Source: JAFNAG01 sp964353465 (GTDB lineage: Bacteria > Acidobacteriota > UBA6911). From it: DNA of 14,403 nt. The stretch is taken from contig CAYGWQ010000118.1 in assembly GCA_964353465.1 (NCBI GenBank), forward strand, positions 1 to 14,403, written 5' to 3'. The translations under genes were made by a program, and so were the position numbers. Every line of letters starts with the position of its first letter. Position 1 is the stretch's first letter. The notes beneath the pieces are model-generated. The model did not search any database and was not told the origin of the DNA. It saw nothing but the letters and a program-made list of their open reading frames with translations. Shown in pieces: positions 5,802 through 13,315 of this stretch.

Positions 5802-6785
5802 GTGAAGTATCGGAATCTGGGCAGAACAGGATGGAAGGTTTCTGAAATCAGTTTTGGCGCATGGGCGATCGGCGGGGCATGGGGTCCGGTCAATGACGCG
5901 GATTCGCTGGATGCATTGCGCGCCGCCTTGGACGAGGGGATCAATTTCATAGATACCGCCGACGTCTACGGCGACGGCCGCAGCGAGCGCCTGATCGCGC
6001 AGGTTCTCAAAGAGCGCAGGGACCGGATTTACGTGGCTACCAAAGCCGGCCGGCGTCTCGATCCGCACATCGCCGCCGGCTACTCTCGTGCCAACCTTAC
6101 CGCCTTTATCGAACGCAGCCTTAAGAATCTGCAGGTCGACGCCCTTGACCTGGTACAGCTTCACTGCCCGCCAACCGAAATCTACTATCGCCCGGAAGTA
6201 TTCGATATCATGGATGATCTGGTCAGGGCCGGGAAAATGCGCTACTACGGGGTCAGCGTTGAGAAGGTGGAGGAGGCGATCAAGGCTCTGGAGTTCCCGA
6301 ATGTGCAGACTGTGCAGATCATCTTCAACCTCTTCCGGCAGAGGCCTGCGGAGCTGTTCTTCGAGCTCGCGAAGAAGCGCCAGGTGGGTATTCTGGCACG
6401 CGTCCCCCTCGCCAGCGGACTGTTGACCGGCAAGATGACTGCAGCGACCACTTTTGCGGAGGACGATCACCGCCATTTCAACGCCCGGGGAGAGGCCTTC
6501 GATGTCGGCGAAACATTTTCGGGAGTGGAGCTTTCGAGAGGACTGGAAGCCGTCGGGCATTTGGTACCTTTGATTCCCGCGGGTGCAACATTGGCGCAGC
6601 TCGCCTTGCGTTGGGTCCTTATGTTTGATGCTGTAACCTGCGCCATTCCCGGAGCGAAAACCCGTGCCCAGGCCAGGGAAAATGCCGGAGCTGCCGCACT
6701 TCCTGCATTGAGCGGATACGATATGGTGCAAATCCGTGCCCTGTACGATGGCGCCATCCGCGAGCAGGTGCACCAGCGCTGGTAG
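5802..6785 (+). CDS. Aldo/keto reductase
   Basis: An NADPH- or NADH-dependent TIM-barrel oxidoreductase of the AKR superfamily, cytoplasmic, reducing aldehydes or ketones of unknown identity. I prefer the GTG at 5802, six bases after GGAGG (5791-5795), over the ATG at 5796, which abuts that site; the protein is then 327 residues. Counting from the ATG, the catalytic tetrad is D53 and Y58 (FIDTADVYGDGRSE), K83 (ATKAG) and H123 (VQLHCPP). The cofactor-binding C-terminal part includes LASGLLTGK and AIPGAKTRAQARENAGA. Its opening, YRNLGRTGWKVSEISFGAWAIGG, is typical of the bacterial AKR group. No neighbour points to a pathway. Confidence 0.93.
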   Translation: MKYRNLGRTGWKVSEISFGAWAIGGAWGPVNDADSLDALRAALDEGINFIDTADVYGDGRSERLIAQVLKERRDRIYVATKAGRRLDPHIAAGYSRANLTAFIERSLKNLQVDALDLVQLHCPPTEIYYRPEVFDIMDDLVRAGKMRYYGVSVEKVEEAIKALEFPNVQTVQIIFNLFRQRPAELFFELAKKRQVGILARVPLASGLLTGKMTAATTFAEDDHRHFNARGEAFDVGETFSGVELSRGLEAVGHLVPLIPAGATLAQLALRWVLMFDAVTCAIPGAKTRAQARENAGAAALPALSGYDMVQIRALYDGAIREQVHQRW

Positions 6786-6834
6786 CCAGACTGCCGAACC
6801 TGATCTGCCGCACCCTGCCCGCGCCAGTATTTTC

Positions 6835-6863
6835 TTGCGGCCTCGGTATTGCGAACCTATGCT
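6835..6863 (+). promoter_or_regulatory. Weak sigma70-like promoter candidate for the DUF4393 gene
   Basis: TTGCGG (6835-6840) and TATGCT (6858-6863) are separated by 17 bp and lie 45 bp before the start codon of the next gene. Matches to consensus are 3 of 6 and 4 of 6, so this is a suggestion only. Confidence 0.2.
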
Positions 6864-6908
6864 ATCGATACATGAGAGGCAGCGTGCAGAAGGTATGGAG
6901 GCTTGCTC

Positions 6909-7679
6909 ATGGGTGAGATCACCAAAGCACTGGCCAGGATCCTGCAGGACCTGGCGGGACCGGCCGCCGGGGAAATGTTTGACATGCTGGGTGATGCGCT
7001 GCATCCCCTAAGGGCTGCGCGCCAGCTGAAAGTGCTGGAAAAGACCGCTCAGCTGATCCGTGAGGGCGGCTGCCGGCCTGTGACGGTTCCAGCAAATATT
7101 CTGCTGCCGATTCTCGACCATGTTTCCAGAGAAGACAATGAGCAGTTGCAGGCCGCTTGGGCAGCCCTCCTGGCAAATGCGACCAGGCAGGAGGAGGGAG
7201 TCGCCGTCACTCCGGTTTTCGTCGAAATCCTGAAGCAACTCTCTCCGAAAGAGGCGACCTTCCTGCTTCGCTTGCATGACTACGTCGAGAAGGAATACGG
7301 GAGCGAACCGGCCGACCTGGAATTGCTGGCGGCCCAGAGCATTCTTCTAGGGACGGACGTGGATCTGCTGATCAAATACCTGCAGCTGGGCCTCGGTCGT
7401 CCTAAAGAATCGCGGGAGCAGGCGCTCAAGAACATTCCAGGCGACCTGCGCGACTTCATGGTCATCCTCGATAACCTCGAGAGATTGAACCTCGTTTCCT
7501 ATCGCCTGGATACCGAAGCGCCGGGGTGGGGGTCGCCCGGGGATGTCAAGGGCATCGACCCGGTTCGGATTTACAACCTCACGATGCTCGGATATCAGTT
7601 TATCCGTTCATGCAGGTTGCCGCAAAGGCCGGCAGCCCGCGGCAGAAAGGTGGGACGCCGCTCCATGAGGTTGAGCTGA
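6909..7679 (+). CDS. Abi-alpha (DUF4393) family protein
   Basis: A 256-residue protein with the conserved core of the Abi-alpha/DUF4393 family, some members of which are annotated as abortive phage resistance proteins; the molecular activity is not established. The diagnostic segment is VPANILLPILDHVSREDNEQLQAAWAALLANA (60-91), followed by VTPVFVEILKQLSPKEATFLL (100-120) and, near the end, IYNLTMLGYQFIRSCR (221-236), matching the usual LT.LG..F..AC ending. The ATG at 6909 has GGAGG seven bases upstream; an in-frame TTG at 6903 is less likely. Residues 237-256 are a basic tail, LPQRPAARGRKVGRRSMRLS. The TGA is followed in the same frame by a remnant of an unrelated protein. No toxin, antitoxin or other defence gene adjoins it, so a defence role is not supported by context. 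Confidence 0.75.
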   Translation: MGEITKALARILQDLAGPAAGEMFDMLGDALHPLRAARQLKVLEKTAQLIREGGCRPVTVPANILLPILDHVSREDNEQLQAAWAALLANATRQEEGVAVTPVFVEILKQLSPKEATFLLRLHDYVEKEYGSEPADLELLAAQSILLGTDVDLLIKYLQLGLGRPKESREQALKNIPGDLRDFMVILDNLERLNLVSYRLDTEAPGWGSPGDVKGIDPVRIYNLTMLGYQFIRSCRLPQRPAARGRKVGRRSMRLS

Positions 7680-7931
7680 AAGTCGCCTGCCATCCTGGTA
7701 TTTAACCTCTCCAATAAAGATGGTTCGGCCATCGGCACCGTGGACAGCCCCGATCAGGGGGCTATGGGCATCCCGGTGAGCATGATTTCTCCGGGCGAGA
7801 ATGCGATCAAGATTGCCCTGAAGCTCATCTCTGTGGAATTCAACGGCAAGCTGAGCGAGGATGGAAAAACACTGACTGGCGAGTGGTCCCAGGGCGGTGG
7901 AAGCTATGCTCTGGTACTCGCCAAAAAATAG
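7680..7931 (+). pseudogene. C-terminal fragment of a small beta-rich domain found ahead of hydrolase domains
   Basis: The open stretch has no start codon with a ribosome-binding site. It reads LVFNLSNKDGSAIGTVDSPD, then QGAMGIPVSMISPGENAIK and FNGKLSEDGKTLTGEWSQGG, ending YALVLAKK. This resembles the repeated-strand domain preceding many secreted serine hydrolases and peptidases, where TMDSPDQGA.GIPV and G.W.QGG are hallmark phrases. The first strands, normally beginning W.G.L, are missing, and the fragment starts directly after the DUF4393 stop in the same frame, with one TGA between. It looks like the surviving end of a truncated gene. A short translated product from GTG 7740 is possible but unsupported. 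Confidence 0.65.
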
Positions 7932-7984
7932 CCGTTTCAGGAAACCGGGGATTGCCCTGGAGCAATGCCGTCGCAGAGCGATAA

Positions 7985-8110
7985 CGAACCACGAAGACCT
8001 CAAAGACCTCAAAGAACCAGGCAGCTAAAAGTCGAATCTGGTTTGCTTTTCATCCCTCCCTGGGAGACATGTTTCGGTTTCTTTGTGGTCTTTGAGGTCT
8101 TTGTGGTTTC
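7985..8110. terminator. Long inverted repeat between converging transcripts, possible bidirectional terminator
   Basis: A 32-bp arm at 7985-8016 pairs with 8079-8110 at 28 of 32 positions, around a 62-bp spacer. Each arm consists of ACCACAAAGACC/ACCTCAAAGACC-type words, so it is also a short-period repeat. It lies between the rightward remnant and the leftward peptidase gene. No T-run follows, so termination is a guess; the pairing itself is clear. Confidence 0.6.
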
Positions 8111-8124
8111 ATTTGTTGAGCATC

Positions 8125-11058
8125 CTATTTCTTTTCTGGGGGTTTCTTATCTTCCTTCTTCTCCTCCTCGGGCTTCCACTGCTTGACCCGCTCTTTCAGG
8201 TCGTCCTTCATCTTCAGGTACGGGATCCCTTCGGTCAGCCATTTCGGCGCGGGCTTGCCCATTAGGTAGTGGTCGAAGAACTCCCTCATCCGCACTGTGT
8301 AATCCTTCTGGTTCGCGGCCTTGGCCAGCCCGTGGTTCTCACCGACGTACTGGAGCATGATTACGGGTTTCTTGAGACGGCGGAGCGTGTTGTAGTATTC
8401 GATGCCCTGGTTCCAGTCGACGGCCCCGTCCTTGTCATTGTGCAGGATGATGAGCGGCGTTTTCACCCGGGTGGCATAGTAGACGGGCGAGTTTCTCTGG
8501 TAGGCCTCGAGGTTGTCCCAGTAACCGCCATAGAAACGGCCCTGGGAGCTCTCGAAAATCGGCTGGTTGGCGCCGCCCGAATTGAAATAGATGGAGCTGT
8601 ACATCGAAATCATGTTGGTGAGCGGCGCGCCGGCGACGGCGGCGGCGAAATCCGCCTGGGTGACCAGGAAGGCGGTCTGATACCCTCCCCAGGAGTGCCC
8701 GTGCAGGCCGACCTTGGATCGGTCCACGACACCGGCGGCGACGGCGGCATCGATTGCCGGCAGGACGCACCATACGGCCGACATGCCGGGATCATTGATC
8801 TTGTAAGTGATGTCGGGCATCAGCACGGCGTAGCCGTTGCTCGTGTACACGGACTTGTTGAAGCCGTTGGCTGACGGCTGCGTGTAACGGTTCAGGCCCT
8901 GTGAGGATCTCTCATAATAATAAACAAGAGTCGGATACTTCTTGCCCTTCTCGTAATTCGCCGGCAGGAACAGCGCCGCCTGGAGCTTGTCCCCTTTGGC
9001 ACTCTTGTAATCCAGGAGCATCACACCGCTCGACCAGAGGAAGTCCTTCTGCTGCGGATTGGCGTCCGTGATTTTCTGGCCCCCCTTGAGCATCGGATCG
9101 GCCACGTAGTAGTTCGGGTACTCGTTGTAAGTGTCCCGTATGTAGAAAAAGACGTCAGCCTTCCGGGCTTTCATCGGGCCTCCGAAACCGGCATCCTCCC
9201 AAAGCAGGGGATTGATGCCGGCCTTCCCCTTTTCGAGGAGACCGATGCCCGACTTCTTGGTCCATTCGCCGTACATCGTGACGTACTGCGGCTTGGACAG
9301 GTCGATAGCCCCCCTGTCCTCGGGATCGAGTGAAGTGAGCGACCGGTAGCGGATCTGGTCCTTGCGGCCGTTCACCGTCACGTTAACTCCTTTACCGCCG
9401 TGCACGGGCACGTTCCAAATGTCGTAGCCCTCGTTCAGGAATACGCTCTGGCCGTCCTTTGCCCAGCCGACAAAGGGATCGGGCGGATTCTTGACATTTT
9501 GATCGTTATCCTCATTGACGAAATTCGCCGGGACGTCTTTGGTGATGGGGTAGGATTTCCCGGTCGTCATATCCCACGTGTAGAAGACACCGTCGATGTA
9601 GTAGAGAAAATGAGTGCCATCGGGCGAGATGGAATACGAATACCGGGACCTCGTGAGAGCCGGGTTTCGGACTCCCGTCTTCATGTCGATGACATAGAGG
9701 TCTCGATAGCTCTGACCGTCGAGGTTCGAGTCGAGCTCGTACGCGCGGTTGTCCTGGCCGAGGGCGAAGAGCCCCTTCGGGGACGTCTGGACCTGGCGGA
9801 CCTCATCATCGGCGAGCCGGATGAATTTTTTCTCCTTGACCCGGTATTCGGCTGCGTAGCTGAAATTCTGATCTGCGGACGACTGGACCTGCTGCTTGGA
9901 CTGCAGGCGCTTGTCCTGGAAATGCCAGAGGACCAGGTCCGGCATGTCCTCGTCTGTGCCGGCGCCCGCTGGAGGCGCGCCCGCCGCTGGAGTCGCGGCG
10001 GCATCCGGGGCCGGGCCGGGAGTCGCGCCCTCCTGCTTCTTCTTCGGCTCATGAATCCCGAACAGCAGGGCGGCGAAGTCCTCGGTCCACTGCGGTGAGC
10101 GGTTGGGGCTGATGGTCATGGTCTGAGGAAAGTTCTTGTCCTCTTTCGGATCATAAATCACTTTTTGAATCCCGTCGGCGGCATCCGCTCCCGTGGCGGG
10201 GGCGAAGAAACCTGTGAAGCCAATGACGCTGTGCATCTTGTCTTCGTAAGCCTTGTCCTCCTTGCCCTTGAGACAGGAGAGCGCTTCGCCCTTCTCGCTC
10301 CAGGTGAGGCTTCGGTAGTTCGCCTTATCGTTGTCGAGAGAGATGACCGCTCCGGACTCCATGTTGCGCAGCTGAATGCCATTCCCGGTCTGGCCCATGG
10401 CGTCAATGATGAACGCGAGATACCGGCCCTTTTTGTCGAACGCGGATTCGGAGACATTGCCGAAAGTCAGCTCCTTACCCGTGGCGAGTTCGCGCAGGAT
10501 AAGATCGGATCCCGTCCAGCGATCCCGCTCGCGCGCCTGGCTCTCGGGGGCCGCTTTGCTCAAGGAGATCCATGCCGGATTTTCACCGGAAAACGCGAAG
10601 CTGCGGATCCTGTCATACTCGGCCTTGTCTCCGGTTGCGAGGTTGAGGATGTTGGCCTTGGTGTAAATCGTCTTGCGATCCCGGCGGAGAGCCTTGGATT
10701 CCTTAGCGGTAGGGTAGGTCATGAAAGCGGCGAATTTTCCGTCATCGGAGAACGCGATCTGACCCATGCGGGATTCACCTGCGGGAAACTTATACTCCTT
10801 CGTCCCCCTGGCCTGCCGGAGGATGACCTCGCCATCGCCCTCGACCGGAGACAGCCGGTATCCAAACCATTGGCCGTCGGACGAAATCGCGGTGCTCGAG
10901 ATCGATTTCCAGGCCAGGATGTCGAGATATCCGATCGGACGCGGGGTCGACAGTGCCTGGGCCGGCTCCTTCTCCTGCGCCGGATTCTGGGCGGCGGAGA
11001 GCGATACAGCGAGCAGGAAAGCGAGAATCATGGCAGAGAAGATTCTGATCCTTTTCAT
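8125..11058 (-). CDS. Exported prolyl oligopeptidase family (S9) peptidase
   Basis: A 977-residue serine peptidase with an N-terminal beta-propeller and C-terminal alpha/beta-hydrolase domain, probably periplasmic or secreted and involved in peptide breakdown. ATG 11058 is preceded by AAGGAG at five bases; the open frame extends to 11076 but the shorter start begins the signal peptide MKRIRIFSAMILAFLLAVSLSAA. Propeller-like strands span about 40-690. A low-complexity Ala/Pro-rich linker (337-374) interrupts them. The catalytic triad is S789 in GHSWGGYQ, D877 in HNDKDGAVD and H909 in VGENHG. After the hydrolase domain the last residues form a Lys/Glu-rich tail (EEEKKEDKKPPEKK). No neighbouring transporter or amidase suggests a substrate, and it appears monocistronic. 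Confidence 0.95.
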   Translation of the reverse strand: MKRIRIFSAMILAFLLAVSLSAAQNPAQEKEPAQALSTPRPIGYLDILAWKSISSTAISSDGQWFGYRLSPVEGDGEVILRQARGTKEYKFPAGESRMGQIAFSDDGKFAAFMTYPTAKESKALRRDRKTIYTKANILNLATGDKAEYDRIRSFAFSGENPAWISLSKAAPESQARERDRWTGSDLILRELATGKELTFGNVSESAFDKKGRYLAFIIDAMGQTGNGIQLRNMESGAVISLDNDKANYRSLTWSEKGEALSCLKGKEDKAYEDKMHSVIGFTGFFAPATGADAADGIQKVIYDPKEDKNFPQTMTISPNRSPQWTEDFAALLFGIHEPKKKQEGATPGPAPDAAATPAAGAPPAGAGTDEDMPDLVLWHFQDKRLQSKQQVQSSADQNFSYAAEYRVKEKKFIRLADDEVRQVQTSPKGLFALGQDNRAYELDSNLDGQSYRDLYVIDMKTGVRNPALTRSRYSYSISPDGTHFLYYIDGVFYTWDMTTGKSYPITKDVPANFVNEDNDQNVKNPPDPFVGWAKDGQSVFLNEGYDIWNVPVHGGKGVNVTVNGRKDQIRYRSLTSLDPEDRGAIDLSKPQYVTMYGEWTKKSGIGLLEKGKAGINPLLWEDAGFGGPMKARKADVFFYIRDTYNEYPNYYVADPMLKGGQKITDANPQQKDFLWSSGVMLLDYKSAKGDKLQAALFLPANYEKGKKYPTLVYYYERSSQGLNRYTQPSANGFNKSVYTSNGYAVLMPDITYKINDPGMSAVWCVLPAIDAAVAAGVVDRSKVGLHGHSWGGYQTAFLVTQADFAAAVAGAPLTNMISMYSSIYFNSGGANQPIFESSQGRFYGGYWDNLEAYQRNSPVYYATRVKTPLIILHNDKDGAVDWNQGIEYYNTLRRLKKPVIMLQYVGENHGLAKAANQKDYTVRMREFFDHYLMGKPAPKWLTEGIPYLKMKDDLKERVKQWKPEEEKKEDKKPPEKK

Positions 11059-11383
11059 GTAGGCTCCTTGATGCAAAGTTTCGGCCTGAGAGTGGCGCAG
11101 GATATTGCCCGCGTCGGCCTGGGTCTGAGGGAAGCGTTTGACAAGCTCACCAGGACATTAAAATACCACTTCACCACTCGCGTCAAGCTCTCAGGCAGAT
11201 GTTCTGCTTTGCGGCGAAATGGCAAGCGAGTGCAGCGGCAGACGGTTTTGCCTGGAAAGCCCTCCCAGCAAATGTTGGCACGTCCGGCGTCTGCGAACCG
11301 GATTGATCCGATAAGATTCAATTCGGGGTTGCGAGTGCGGCGTCGATTCTATAGTCTGTATAGTCAAAGAGAGGGTATCAGGG
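11059..11383. other. Divergent intergenic region between peptidase and small zinc-finger gene
   Basis: Holds the AAGGAG ribosome site for the peptidase (11064-11069). Just before the small protein's gene, the direct repeat TATAGT occurs at 11350-11355 and 11359-11364; either copy could be a -10 element, with TTGCGA (11329-11334) at 15 bp before the first. The remaining sequence shows no gene, RNA or repeat that I can support. Confidence 0.4.
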
Positions 11384-11596
11384 ATGAAAGACAGCGAAAA
11401 AGAAGCCTGTATGGCTTGCCAGGGATCGGGGAAATGCTCGAGGTGTGGTGGCAAAGGAACTGTGGTGCACAATAATCCGACTCCGATTGCCGTAGTTTCA
11501 GGAGCGGTCATGGATAGATCCGGATCCCCCAGGATGTGCAGCCGCTGCTCTGGCAGCGGAGTTTGCCAGGTTTGCAAAGGCTCCGGAAACGCCTGA
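11384..11596 (+). CDS. Small DnaJ-type cysteine-rich zinc-finger protein
   Basis: A 70-residue protein made almost wholly of four CxxCxGxG motifs: CMACQGSG (9-16), CSRCGGKG (18-25), CSRCSGSG (52-59) and CQVCKGSG (61-68). They form two pairs separated by a linker with VVHNNPTPIAVVSGAVMDRSG. Eight cysteines could coordinate two zinc ions, as in the central domain of DnaJ, but the J domain and substrate-binding domains are absent. Function is unknown: a stand-alone zinc finger could be a chaperone-like, redox or RNA-binding accessory. The ATG at 11384 is preceded by a purine-rich AGAGAGGG about ten bases upstream. Intact regular motif spacing makes it convincing as a real gene despite its size. 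Confidence 0.8.
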   Translation: MKDSEKEACMACQGSGKCSRCGGKGTVVHNNPTPIAVVSGAVMDRSGSPRMCSRCSGSGVCQVCKGSGNA

Positions 11597-11992
11597 CCGG
11601 CTGTGGAGCCGCCAGGACGCAGCGTTGCTGCAATAGCGATGGCATGCGTGCCTCACCATCGGGAACGCCAACCATGGCGGCCTTGGCAGCCATGCCTTTG
11701 ACGATCACCGTGTAATCGTCACCGGTACAAGTGTTTTTAATGCCGGTCGGTTCGAAGTCGGCCGTGATAACACACATTTGTGCCGACCCAAGCCCCACGG
11801 CGCGCGGGTTTCCGCGGCCGGCGATCCGCGCTGACGACATTTCGACCTCAAATATCCCCTCGCAATTATTAAACGCTCCCCTGGAATTCTTGCTAAATTC
11901 CGCTCGGGCACATAAACTTATTTGTTCGCTGCGAAGGCACGATTGGCAGGTGGGCCCGCCGCCATTTCATATCTACTGTACGGAGCGCAATC
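11597..11992. other. Intergenic region upstream of pgk
   Basis: The first 240 bases carry only unrecognised open frames; the minus-strand one at 11508-11840 overlaps the zinc-finger gene and shows no family. A CATGGC/GCCATG inverted repeat lies near 11672-11693. The AT-richer part after 11850 is the probable pgk promoter region. No RNA gene was identified. Confidence 0.5.
11883..11918 (+). promoter_or_regulatory. Candidate pgk promoter overlapping an inverted repeat
   Basis: TTGCTA (11890-11895) and TAAACT (11913-11918) are spaced 17 bp, each matching four of six sigma70 consensus bases. The -35 lies within GGAATT (11883-11888) and AATTCC (11896-11901), a palindrome that could be an operator. 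Placement about 75 bp before the pgk start is reasonable. Prediction only. Confidence 0.35.
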
Positions 11993-13261
11993 ATGGCGAC
12001 GAAGACTATTGAAGACATCGATGTGAAAAAGAAGACGGTTCTGATGAGAGTCGATTTCAACGTGCCGATCAAAGGCGGCAAGGTTGTCAACGACAAGCGG
12101 ATCGTGGCCGCGCTCCCCAGCATTCGGAGAGTGATCGAGAGCGGAGGCAAGCTGGTGCTGATGAGCCATTGCGGCCGGCCCTCCGGCAAGGGTTATGAGG
12201 CCGATTTTTCGAATCGACCCGCAGCGCAGCGGCTGAGCGAACTCCTCGGCGCCCCTGTCCGCCTGGGCAGCCCGGAGGTCGGCGGTGAGGACGATGCCGC
12301 TGCGGCCCAGGCCCTCCTGCCCGGGGAGGTCCTGCTCCTGGAAAACGTCCGTTTCAATCAGGCCGAAGACCTGATCGACAAAGCCAAGAAAAATCCCGAT
12401 AAAAAGCCGACCCCCGAGCAAGAGGCGGCTATCCGGGACTTTACCCATAAGCTGAGCCGCCTGGGCGAGGTTTATGTCAACGATGCCTTCGGCACCTGTC
12501 ATCGGAAGCACGTGAGCATGTACGGTGTAGCCAAGGCGGTGCAGGCCAAAGGCGGGCCCGCGGTTGCCGGGTATCTCGTTGAGAAGGAGATCCGGTACCT
12601 GAACGAGGCGGTCGCCAATCCGAAGCTCCCCTTCGTTGCCATCCTGGGCGGCGCCAAGGTGTCGGACAAGATCAAGCTGGTTTCAAACCTGCTGGGTAAG
12701 GTGAATCGCATTCTGGTCGGCGGCGCTATGGCCTATACCCTCTTGAAAGCCATGGGAGTATCTGTCGGCAATAGCCGCGTCGAAGAAGACCAGCTGGAGG
12801 AAATGAAAAAGCTCCTGGCAACTTCTGGAGACAAGATCCTGCTGCCGATCGACCATGTCTGCACCGATCATTTCGATTTCAAGCTCATGACGGGCGGTTC
12901 GGCTGTTTTCACCGGGGGCGTAGACATCCCCGCAAACCTGATGGGGATGGACATCGGGCCGCGGACCATCGAGGCTTTCCGAGGCGCCATCGGCGCGGCC
13001 GGCACCATCGTCTGGAATGGCCCTATGGGCGTGTTTGAAGCGACCGGTTATGCTGCCGGCACGAAGGCGGTCGCTGAGGCCATCGCCGCTGCTACCGACA
13101 AGGGCGCGGTCAGCGTCATCGGAGGCGGTGACTCCGCCACCGCCGTCGAGGAAATGGGTCTCGAACAACGCATGACCCACGTGTCAACCGGCGGGGGCGC
13201 GAGTCTGGAATATCTTGAGGGCAAGTCGATGCCCCCGATCGAAGTGCTGGATAAGAAATAG
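11993..13261 (+). CDS. pgk: Phosphoglycerate kinase
   Basis: Catalyses reversible phosphate transfer from 1,3-bisphosphoglycerate to ADP in glycolysis. Residues binding 3-phosphoglycerate are present: D21 and N23 in RVDFNVP, R36, H59 and R62 in SHCGRP, R120 in ENVRFN and R171 in FGTCHRKHVS. The C-terminal domain has GGAKVSDK (219-226), NGPMGVFE and the nucleotide-binding GGGDSA, ending with STGGGASLEYLEGK. At 422 residues it is longer than the usual about 395 because of a charged insertion around 124-150 (KKNPDKKPTPEQEAAI). C60 and C169 replace the commoner Leu and Ala. ATG 11993 follows CGGAG about eight bases upstream. The gap gene starts 54 bp downstream, so the pair is probably one operon. 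Confidence 0.98.
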   Translation: MATKTIEDIDVKKKTVLMRVDFNVPIKGGKVVNDKRIVAALPSIRRVIESGGKLVLMSHCGRPSGKGYEADFSNRPAAQRLSELLGAPVRLGSPEVGGEDDAAAAQALLPGEVLLLENVRFNQAEDLIDKAKKNPDKKPTPEQEAAIRDFTHKLSRLGEVYVNDAFGTCHRKHVSMYGVAKAVQAKGGPAVAGYLVEKEIRYLNEAVANPKLPFVAILGGAKVSDKIKLVSNLLGKVNRILVGGAMAYTLLKAMGVSVGNSRVEEDQLEEMKKLLATSGDKILLPIDHVCTDHFDFKLMTGGSAVFTGGVDIPANLMGMDIGPRTIEAFRGAIGAAGTIVWNGPMGVFEATGYAAGTKAVAEAIAAATDKGAVSVIGGGDSATAVEEMGLEQRMTHVSTGGGASLEYLEGKSMPPIEVLDKK

Positions 13262-13315
13262 TCGAATGACATTTCCGTACGCAATCCTGATTTGAATTCC
13301 AACCTAGGAGGAGTG

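Noticed and set aside
5607..7004. Long minus-strand open frame of 465 codons
   Set aside because: It is antisense to the aldo/keto reductase and hydrolase, which have complete catalytic motifs; its translation has no family features.
10165..11475. Plus-strand open frame of 436 codons
   Set aside because: It is antisense to the S9 peptidase 5' part and reflects GC-rich codon bias; no domain is recognisable.
11508..11840. Minus-strand 110-codon frame containing TCTGDDYTVIVKG
   Set aside because: It overlaps the zinc-finger gene, has no clear ribosome site and matches no family I know; a fossil fragment cannot be excluded.
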